Part shown: piece by piece, positions 1 to 5,439 of the stretch
How the letters are laid out: the number at the start of each line of letters is the position of its first letter
Position numbering within the stretch: position 1 is the first letter of the stretch
Assembly: GCF_938031315.1 (NCBI RefSeq)
Contig: NZ_CALHHT010000424.1
Coordinates: 1-13,525 of the forward strand
Source: an uncultured Campylobacter sp.
GTDB lineage: Bacteria; Campylobacterota; Campylobacteria; Campylobacterales; Campylobacteraceae
Direction of reading: 5' to 3'
DNA length: 13,525 bases
Made by a program: the position numbers and the translations under genes
Notes under the pieces: generated by a model
Databases searched by the model: none
Seen by the model: the letters and a program-made list of their open reading frames with translations, nothing else
Told to the model about the DNA's origin: nothing

Positions 1-19
1 GGTGCGAAACAGAATTGTG

Positions 20-25
20 ATTATA
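20..25 (-). promoter_or_regulatory. Possible -10 box for a gene left of the window
   Basis: A perfect TATAAT reads on the minus strand just downstream of the selD stop, preceded by a TTG. It points out of the window, so it may drive a gene or RNA starting beyond base 1. There is no recognisable -35 box, which is usual for Campylobacter sigma-70 promoters. Nothing else was seen in bases 1-63. Confidence 0.35.
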
Positions 26-63
26 CAAGAGTGATGCTTAAAGGGGGCTGAATAGAAAAGATT

Positions 64-1086
64 TTAAACTAAATAAATTTTATGTTCGGCATGTGCTATA
101 ACTTCGCCGATGATAGCGCTACTAGCGTAGCCTGCGTTTTTTAAATTTACAAGCGCTCGCGCCGCGTCCTTTTCCGCTACGGCAAGCAGAAGTCCGCCGC
201 TGGTTTGCGCGTCGCAAAGCGTTATGTCCGGCTCGGAATCGACGCCCGGTGCGATAAATTTTAAATTTTTATAGCTTCCTGCGGGGATTAGCCCCTCATC
301 AAGGCATCTGAGGGCGCTTTTTAGAAGCGGAATTTTGCTAGGATAAATTTTAAAACTCACGCTCTCATTTATCATCTCAAGCGCGTGTCCAAGTAGTCCA
401 AAGCCCGTCACGTCGGTTGCGGCATGTATTTTTAAACCCGCTAGCGCGCCCACGGCATAAAAATTTAGCAAAATCATGCTCTCTATAGCGTCACGAAATT
501 CTTCAAATTTAAGAAATTTCGCCTTGATAGCCGTAGCGATGATGCCCGTGCCTATGGGCTTTGTTAGGATCAGTAGGTCGCCTTCGCGCGCTGTGTTATT
601 GCTCCAAAATTTACGCGGATTTACGCGCCCCGTGACGCTAAGCCCGTAATAAATTTCAGGAGTAGAGATGGTATGTCCGCCTACCAAGACCCCTCTGCAC
701 TCTTTGATTTTGTCTTTGCCGCCGCGCAGAATTTCGCGCAGAATTTCGTTTGAGAAATGACAATCGTCAAAACCCACGATGTTTAGGGCGTTTATCACTT
801 CGCCGCCCATCGCAAATACGTCGCTTAGGGAGTTTGCTGCTGCGATCTGTCCGAAAATAAACGGATCATCCACCAAAGGGGTGATGAAATCGAGCGTTTG
901 CACGAGCGCAAGATCGTCATTTATGCGAAATACGCTCGCATCTTCGTTGCTGCAGGTGGACGACAGCAGGCTTGCATTAGGCTCGATTAAATTTCCAAGA
1001 TTTTCGGTTAGACCCGCCGGGTCAAGCTTGGCGGCTCAACCGGCGGCTGCAATAAATTTCGTGAGGTTAAAATCTCTGTAGATCAT
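64..1086 (-). CDS. selD: Selenide, water dikinase SelD with selenocysteine at residue 17
   Basis: SelD makes selenophosphate from selenide and ATP, the selenium donor for Sec-tRNA. The ATG at 1086-1084 overlaps the yedF stop (ATGA). From there the frame reads MIYRDFNLTKFIAAAG, an in-frame TGA at 1038-1036, then AAKLDPAGLTENLGNLIEP and on to a TAA at 64. Residue 17 is the position of catalytic Cys17 in E. coli SelD, and Lys20 (AAK) is the other catalytic residue, so TGA is best read as selenocysteine (340 aa in all). The downstream part is canonical: TLDFITPLVDDPF, then a run ending SDVFAMGGE near residue 95, then VGGHT and DVTGFGLLGHA. Starting at the internal GTG (903) would give 279 aa without the glycine-rich loop or catalytic residues. 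The homologous residues before that GTG (TCSNEDASVF, INDDLALV) support the long form. Selenoprotein SelD is known in other bacteria, for example Haemophilus. The gene is probably co-translated with yedF. Confidence 0.93.
995..1031 (-). promoter_or_regulatory. Putative bacterial SECIS element in selD mRNA
   Basis: A stem-loop can be drawn 4 bases after the selD UGA. The lower helix CCAAG/CUUGG (+5 to +9 with +37 to +41) is extended by two U-A pairs, and the upper helix CGG/CCG (+17 to +19 with +29 to +31) closes a nine-base apical loop, CGGGUCUAA. The GGUCU in the loop, about 20 bases from UGA, resembles the SelB-binding loop of the E. coli fdhF SECIS. The fold was made by hand and no energy was computed. 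Confidence 0.6.
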
Positions 1087-1679
1087 AGTTTGATTACTTC
1101 GTATTTTGATAGGACGTCCATGATTTCGTATGCATTTGAAATCTCGCCGATCGCGAGCTTATCGACCAGTTTGTAGCCCTCCAGACAGCTTCCGCAGCTT
1201 AAAATTTCAGCTCCCGCTTCGTTTAGCTTTTTGATTGCCTCAAAGCATTCGTGTCCGCGGTTCGTGGTTATATGCACGGCGTTATTTACGCAGATTACCT
1301 TCACTGGCTTTTCGTCTAAATTTAGCGCCGCGCCTAAAAATTTAGCAAGCAGGCTCTTTCCGATCGGACCGCTTCCACACTGCTCTTCATTTAGAAATAT
1401 CACCTTGCCTCTTTTTGGCGCCGCGACATCACAATAAATATCGTCGATACTTTCATCTTTCAGCTCGTCCGTTTTTACGGTTTTTATAAGCGTGTCGGCG
1501 CCCACTTGTGAAATTTGCGCTTCAAAGCCATTTTTGGCCAAAAAGCGCTTTATATTTTCGCGCGGCGCTACGTCGTTTACTAAAATTTCTAAACTCTCTC
1601 CGATTTTTAGCTCACCGAGGGCTTTTTTGGTGCGCAAAAGCGGCTCCGGGCAATTTAAATTGCGACAATCTAGTTGCAT
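1083..1679 (-). CDS. yedF: Selenium metabolism protein YedF (TusA domain plus DsrE-like domain)
   Basis: This is a 198-aa two-domain protein. Residues 1-70 form a TusA/SirA-like sulfur-carrier domain with the CPxP motif at 10-13 (LNCPEPLLRTKKAL). Residues 90-198 form a DsrE/F-like domain with Cys101, Cys130 and a CGSC pair at 162-165. This architecture and the direct link to selD match the family usually called selenium metabolism protein YedF. It is thought to handle or deliver selenium persulfide-style, but its biochemistry is not well established. The start is supported by AAGGAT 7 bases upstream. The stop overlaps the selD start by ATGA, suggesting translational coupling. The gene lies 84 bases after fdhC on the same strand. 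Confidence 0.88.
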   Translation of the reverse strand: MQLDCRNLNCPEPLLRTKKALGELKIGESLEILVNDVAPRENIKRFLAKNGFEAQISQVGADTLIKTVKTDELKDESIDDIYCDVAAPKRGKVIFLNEEQCGSGPIGKSLLAKFLGAALNLDEKPVKVICVNNAVHITTNRGHECFEAIKKLNEAGAEILSCGSCLEGYKLVDKLAIGEISNAYEIMDVLSKYEVIKL

Positions 1680-1722
1680 ATGTAATCCTTAAAAATAAAA
1701 TTCTTTGAACCTCAAAGCTAAT

Positions 1723-1747
1723 GCGAGCCGCACGCAAGCAGGCCCGC
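1723..1747 (-). other. Strand-specific stem-loop between fdhC and yedF
   Basis: On the minus-strand RNA, GCGGGCC pairs with GGCUCGC (seven pairs, one a G-U) around an 11-base loop. The same pairing on the plus strand would contain an A-C mismatch, so the fold favours the fdhC-yedF transcript. No U-run follows, so it looks more like a processing or attenuation hairpin than a full terminator. It could lower selD/yedF expression relative to fdhC. Confidence 0.35.
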
Positions 1748-1763
1748 ATAAAATTTACCCAAG

Positions 1764-2723
1764 TTATAAGCGCGGGTACTTCGCTTCGAATTGTGATTTG
1801 GCGATCTGCCCCTTATCGAGCAGCTCGCGATACCAGTAGTGGTGAAGGACGTAAACTTCCTCCTCCGGCTTGTGTCCGTCGATCATCGAGTGGATGGCAC
1901 CGCTGATCGCAAAGACCGCCATATAGATATGCACAAGCAAAAATACCGCGCAGACCGCACCCAAAAAATTATGAATAATCGCGCTTGCTCTTAAAATTTC
2001 GATCTGACTCATACCTAGCGCACTTCTCATTGCGGGGATATCGTAGTCTAGGAAAAACATTGACGCACCCGTCGCTATCATCACTATACCGCCTAAAGTC
2101 GCGACCCAAAACCACGCCTTTTGGCCGGCGTTAAATTTACCCGCAGGGATCGCGCGCTTCTTTTTGCTTAGATAGCCGCCCACGATCATCATCCATCTGA
2201 TATCGTAAGCTCGCGGTAGCATACGCCAAAACCATGTCACTAGCATAGGCACAACGGCAATCGCAAACGCTATCGTAGCCAGTCCGTGAGCGTTTTTACA
2301 AAATCTCACGAAAGCGCCGCCGCCAAATTCCTCGCCAAACATCATAATCAAGCCTGTCGGAACCAAGATCGCCCATGCGACGGCCGCTACGAGGTGGTAT
2401 AAGCGCTCAAATTTATTAAATGTATAGATCGGCTTGCCCGCGTGATGATCGAAGTGCTTCGGTCCTATGATCGCGTAGTGCCCAATAAAAGCTATGATTA
2501 CGCCCAAAACCGCGCCCAGCGCCAGCCACGCAAAAAAGCCCGAGCTTTGCAGATGTCCTTGAAATTGCAGAAAAATCGGGCCGAAGCCGTTGCCGTAGCT
2601 ATCGATGTTTTCAAGCCTTGCATTGCCCCAAACATCGCTATTTCCCTGCACGATATCGGCGTATTTTTTCTCCTCGGCCTGTACATAAATACAGGCGAAA
2701 AGCGCGAGAAACAATCTTTTCAT
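1764..2723 (-). CDS. fdhC: Formate dehydrogenase cytochrome b (gamma) subunit
   Basis: This 319-aa inner-membrane diheme cytochrome b passes electrons from formate dehydrogenase to quinone. Residues 1-16 look like a signal peptide (MKRLFLALFACIYVQA) and are followed by a soluble segment to about residue 58. There are then about five hydrophobic segments: 62-86, 108-128, 146-165, 203-224 and 247-272. Candidate heme histidines are H110, H146, H251 and H265. The 14-residue spacing of the last pair matches H155/H169 of E. coli FdnI. The extra N-terminal segment is typical of the epsilonproteobacterial form. The start has AAGGAAAT upstream. The catalytic FdhA and iron-sulfur FdhB are not adjacent (nspC lies upstream), so this gene is separated from the rest of the complex but linked to selD/yedF, which supply selenium for FdhA. 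Confidence 0.87.
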   Translation of the reverse strand: MKRLFLALFACIYVQAEEKKYADIVQGNSDVWGNARLENIDSYGNGFGPIFLQFQGHLQSSGFFAWLALGAVLGVIIAFIGHYAIIGPKHFDHHAGKPIYTFNKFERLYHLVAAVAWAILVPTGLIMMFGEEFGGGAFVRFCKNAHGLATIAFAIAVVPMLVTWFWRMLPRAYDIRWMMIVGGYLSKKKRAIPAGKFNAGQKAWFWVATLGGIVMIATGASMFFLDYDIPAMRSALGMSQIEILRASAIIHNFLGAVCAVFLLVHIYMAVFAISGAIHSMIDGHKPEEEVYVLHHYWYRELLDKGQIAKSQFEAKYPRL

Positions 2724-2753
2724 GGATTTCCTTAGATATAAAATTTTGAGCCG

Positions 2754-2759
2754 ATTATA
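2754..2759 (-). promoter_or_regulatory. -10 box of the fdhC promoter
   Basis: A perfect TATAAT lies on the minus strand 31 bases before the fdhC ATG, preceded by A/T runs (TTTTTTGCAAAAAATGA). A periodic A/T-rich stretch replacing the -35 box is usual in Campylobacter. It probably drives fdhC-yedF-selD. Confidence 0.6.
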
Positions 2760-2819
2760 TCATTTTTTGCAAAAAATTTTCTTACAAAGCAAAATTACAT
2801 TTTTGCATTAAGTGCGGCG

Positions 2820-3974
2820 CTAGTTTCGCCTCGCATACTCGTCGTAGCCAAATTTTTTGATCATCAAAACCTCTCCGCGCTCGTCCGCCAAAACAAGATC
2901 GGGCAGCTTGATGCCGTTAAAGGTCGTGTTTTTCACGATCGTGTAGTGGATCTGATCCTCGAAAATCACCCGATCGCCGATGTTTAGCGGCGCGTCAAAT
3001 TTATACTCGGGCTGTCCGCTCTCAAGCCCCACGACGTCGCCTGCGAGGCAGGTATTTCCGCCGAAGCGATAGCTAAATTTGCCGCTCTCGCTTTCGCCGC
3101 GCACCGCAGGACGATACGGCATCAGCACGGTATCGGGCATATGCGCTTCAGAAGAAGTGTCTAAGATAGCGATTTTAGCGCCGTTTTCTACTATGTCAAG
3201 CACGCTAGCGACCAAATACCCGCACTCCCAACCGACCGCCTCGCCCGGCTCAAGATAAATTTCGACTTCGTATTTTTCGCGAAATTTTTTGATCAGATCT
3301 ATCAGTAGCTCCACATCGTAGCCTACGCGCGTGATATGATGACCGCCGCCGAAATTTAGCCACTTTAGCCCTCCGAAATACTTGCTAAATTTCGCCTCGA
3401 AAACCTTGAGCACCCGCTCTAGGCTCTGCGCGCTCTCTTCGCACAGCGCGTGAAAATGCAGCCCCGAGATGCCGCGCAAAAACTCGCCGTCTTGCAAGAT
3501 CGCCCGCTGCAGCGCTTCAAGGCTCATCCCGAGCCTGCTAAAGCTGCCGCACGGATTGTAAGCGTCTTTGGGCGCGAAGGAGGTCTGCGGATTTAGTCGC
3601 AAGCCGCACGATGCGCCCGCAGCGAGCGCCTTTGCGCGGTATTTTTGCCACTGCGCGGCGCTATTGAACACGACGTGGTTTGAAATTTTTAAAATTTCAT
3701 CCAAATCATCCTCTTTGAATGCTGGCGAGTATGTGTGAATCTCGCCGTTTTTGATAAATTCCGCGGCAAATTTCGCCTCGTGCAGGCCGCTACAAGTTGC
3801 GCCCCAAAGGTATTTGTCTACGTAGGGCATCGCGAAGCTAAACGCAAAGCCTTTTAGCGCGCATAAAATTTTTGCGCCGCTTCGCTCGCCTACGCCGCGT
3901 AAAATTTCTAAATTTTTTACCAGTTTTTGCTCCTCGCACACGTAAGCAGGGGTCGAAATTTCATCGATTTTCAT
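2820..3974 (-). CDS. nspC: Carboxynorspermidine/carboxyspermidine decarboxylase
   Basis: This is a PLP enzyme of the alanine-racemase-like fold III group, 384 aa, the usual length. It decarboxylates carboxyspermidine (or carboxynorspermidine) in the polyamine route that Campylobacter uses instead of AdoMet-decarboxylase. Visible motifs are the PLP lysine K41 in CALKGF, HFHALCE near 174, the glycine-rich phosphate loop LNFGGGHHITR near 207, EPGEAVGWE near 243, and GGNTCLAGDVVG near 305 with the active-site cysteine. The start has GAGGAAAAACG in front. No partner carboxyspermidine dehydrogenase is in the window. The gene is divergent from moaD. The sequence alone cannot separate nor-spermidine from spermidine specificity, but the genus context favours spermidine. 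Confidence 0.9.
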   Translation of the reverse strand: MKIDEISTPAYVCEEQKLVKNLEILRGVGERSGAKILCALKGFAFSFAMPYVDKYLWGATCSGLHEAKFAAEFIKNGEIHTYSPAFKEDDLDEILKISNHVVFNSAAQWQKYRAKALAAGASCGLRLNPQTSFAPKDAYNPCGSFSRLGMSLEALQRAILQDGEFLRGISGLHFHALCEESAQSLERVLKVFEAKFSKYFGGLKWLNFGGGHHITRVGYDVELLIDLIKKFREKYEVEIYLEPGEAVGWECGYLVASVLDIVENGAKIAILDTSSEAHMPDTVLMPYRPAVRGESESGKFSYRFGGNTCLAGDVVGLESGQPEYKFDAPLNIGDRVIFEDQIHYTIVKNTTFNGIKLPDLVLADERGEVLMIKKFGYDEYARRN

Positions 3975-4001
3975 CGTTTTTCCTCATTAAATTTTTATGC
4001 A

Positions 4002-4007
4002 ATTATA
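4002..4007 (-). promoter_or_regulatory. -10 box of the nspC promoter
   Basis: TATAAT on the minus strand, 28 bases before the nspC ATG, lies in the A/T-rich divergent nspC/moaD spacer. Confidence 0.55.
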
Positions 4008-4029
4008 TAAAATTTTATGAATTTTTGGT

Positions 4030-4035
4030 TAAAAT
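4030..4035 (+). promoter_or_regulatory. -10 box of the moaDE promoter
   Basis: TAAAAT (ggtTAAAATcg) on the plus strand, 26 bases before moaD and after a TTTTTGG tract. Together with the nspC box it makes a compact divergent promoter region of about 90 bases. Confidence 0.45.
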
Positions 4036-4061
4036 CGCCCAATCTTTAAAAAAGGACAAAA

Positions 4062-4283
4062 ATGGTAGAGGTAGAATTTTTAGGGCCGATCGGGCGCGAG
4101 CCCCTGCGCCTAAACGCAAACTCCTTGCAAGAGGTAAAAGCGGAGCTGCAAAAGGACGAAAGCCTGCGAGAGTGGCTCGCAAACTGCGCCGTAGCGGTAA
4201 ATGATAAGATGATTTATGATGCGAATTTCGCGCTTAAATCCGGCGATCGCGTGAGCCTTTTGCCTCCCGTTTGCGGCGGCTAA
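4062..4283 (+). CDS. moaD: Molybdopterin synthase sulfur-carrier subunit MoaD
   Basis: This is a 73-aa ubiquitin-fold protein ending in the essential Gly-Gly (LLPPVCGG). The C-terminal glycine is thiocarboxylated and donates sulfur to cPMP inside the MoaD-MoaE complex. The pattern ending GDRVSLLPPVCGG is typical of MoaD and argues against ThiS. An AAAGGA Shine-Dalgarno lies 6 bases before the ATG. moaE follows 15 bases later with its own Shine-Dalgarno, so the two form an operon. Molybdopterin is needed by formate dehydrogenase, whose membrane subunit is nearby. Confidence 0.88.
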   Translation: MVEVEFLGPIGREPLRLNANSLQEVKAELQKDESLREWLANCAVAVNDKMIYDANFALKSGDRVSLLPPVCGG

Positions 4284-4298
4284 GCTTAGGAGGCGGCG

Positions 4299-4808
4299 AT
4301 GAGCGGGGCTAAATTTAATCCAGAAATTTTAAGCGGAATCGAGCCCGAAATTTATGAGGGCAGCTTGGACGTAGATGCGATTTTATCGCGCTGGTACGCT
4401 AAATTTAAGGACGCAAATTGCGGCGCGTTCATTACTTTTGTAGGCATCGTGCGCGACGAGGGCGGCATCTGCGCGCTGAGCTTCGATATATACGAGCCGA
4501 TTTTGCGGACTTGGTTCGAAGCGTGGCAGCAAAAGGCCGCGGCACAGGGCGCGTTCGTGCTTTTTGCGCATTCAAAAGGCGATGTGCCGATCCACGAAAG
4601 CTCCTACGTAGCAGGCGTCGTAAGCCCGCAGCGCAAGGTCGCTCTGGCGCTAATAAACGAGTTTGTGGAGGATTTCAAGGCGGCCGCGCCGATCTGGAAA
4701 TACGACGTAAAGGGCGGCAAAATCGAGGGCGGCAAAGTAGTAGGCGGGAAGAGGATCTACGCAGCGGATCGCTCGCACAGAGTAAAAGGCGCGGGGCTTT
4801 TGGGCTAA
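4299..4808 (+). CDS. moaE: Molybdopterin synthase catalytic subunit MoaE
   Basis: MoaE converts cyclic pyranopterin monophosphate to molybdopterin using the MoaD thiocarboxylate. The 169-aa protein shows GAFITFVGIVRDEGG at 42-56 (R52 matching the family arginine), HSKG near 91, and the catalytic lysine pair K127 and K134 in FKAAAPIWK, spaced by seven as K119/K126 in E. coli. It is slightly longer than the roughly 150-aa E. coli protein, with about 13 extra N-terminal residues and a lysine/glycine-rich tail containing a repeated GGK (140-151). The start is set by AGGAGG, 7 bases before the ATG. Confidence 0.88.
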   Translation: MSGAKFNPEILSGIEPEIYEGSLDVDAILSRWYAKFKDANCGAFITFVGIVRDEGGICALSFDIYEPILRTWFEAWQQKAAAQGAFVLFAHSKGDVPIHESSYVAGVVSPQRKVALALINEFVEDFKAAAPIWKYDVKGGKIEGGKVVGGKRIYAADRSHRVKGAGLLG

Positions 4809-4860
4809 ATTTATTATTCGAGTCTTAATTCAAAACTAGCGAAGTTACGTTTAAGTTGTT

Positions 4861-5373
4861 TTATAATTCTCTTATGGATTTGATCTTATATTTCCAGTTA
4901 TCAATAAATTCTATTTTATCTTTTAAAACACATGAATCGGTAGGTAGCCACCCATCTGGCATCCACCTACCGAACTTTTTATTATAATACTTCCGTACTA
5001 CCCTTTTCTTCCTGTCATTATACAAACTGCACCATATCTTATATCGGGGGCCTTTGTAACCGACGTTTCTCGCATTTTTTATATCTTTGCAAGCCGTTTG
5101 CCAGGTAATATATTTTTTATCATACTCTGACGCTGCCTTAGAATAATCCGGCTTAGTTTTTCTAGGAAAAATTTCAACAATGAAATAGTTAAAATTGATT
5201 CTTCCGTCGATTCTGCCGCGAATATTGCTCTCAATGATATCAATCCACTTACCAATTGTGTTTATGCTTTTCACCAAATCTCTAGTAATAAGAACTGCGG
5301 CGGAATTACCATTTCTAATATAGCTAATATATTCTGCATCATATTTATGATTATTTACAATATTATCAGCCAT
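4861..5373 (-). CDS. Unrecognised basic protein, AT-rich gene
   Basis: I do not recognise this 170-aa protein. It has no obvious signal peptide or membrane segment. It is rich in Lys, Arg, Tyr, Trp and Asn, especially in the C-terminal half (WQTACKDIKNARNVGYKGP, then RKKRVVRKYYNKKFGRW), which suggests possible nucleic-acid binding by charge only. The ATG at 5373 is preferred because GGAGT lies 7 bases upstream. The frame continues to a TTG at 5430 (19 more residues) with no Shine-Dalgarno. By eye the gene is near one-third GC, while neighbours are close to one-half, and it uses AAT, ATA and AAA freely, so recent acquisition is likely. It lies 66 bases downstream of the McrB-like gene on the same strand and converges with moaE. 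A strong hairpin (4937-4973) lies inside its 3' part. Confidence 0.6.
   Translation of the reverse strand: MADNIVNNHKYDAEYISYIRNGNSAAVLITRDLVKSINTIGKWIDIIESNIRGRIDGRINFNYFIVEIFPRKTKPDYSKAASEYDKKYITWQTACKDIKNARNVGYKGPRYKIWCSLYNDRKKRVVRKYYNKKFGRWMPDGWLPTDSCVLKDKIEFIDNWKYKIKSIREL
4937..4980 (+). terminator. Hairpin with T-run, possible moaDE terminator inside the convergent gene
   Basis: TCGGTAGGT (4937-4945) is perfectly repeated inverted as ACCTACCGA (4965-4973). Inside it, GCCA pairs with TGGC around CCCATC. The plus-strand copy is followed by ACTTTTT. This is a good intrinsic-terminator shape for transcripts coming from moaDE, 129 bases after moaE. It also lies within the coding part of the convergent AT-rich gene (encoding GRWMPDGWLPTD), so it may be only a coding repeat. 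Confidence 0.4.
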
Positions 5374-5380
5374 TGTTTTT

Positions 5381-5385
5381 ACTCC
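5381..5385 (-). promoter_or_regulatory. Shine-Dalgarno that decides the start of the AT-rich gene
   Basis: GGAGT on the minus strand, 7 bases before the ATG at 5373. No comparable site precedes the upstream in-frame TTG at 5430. Confidence 0.6.
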
Positions 5386-5439
5386 ATATAAAATTCCGTT
5401 ATTGCAAAATTTACTTAAAAATCTATTCAAACGAAAATA

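Noticed and set aside
64..903. selD as a 279-aa gene starting at the GTG at 903
   Set aside because: It would lack the glycine-rich loop, residue 17 and Lys20, and conserved SelD sequence continues upstream through the TGA to an ATG coupled to yedF.
779..1081. 100-codon plus-strand ORF across the selD start
   Set aside because: It is antisense to the conserved N-terminal part of SelD and has no recognisable features.
5374..5430. Longer form of the AT-rich gene from the TTG at 5430
   Set aside because: TTG has no Shine-Dalgarno, while the ATG at 5373 has GGAGT at a good distance.
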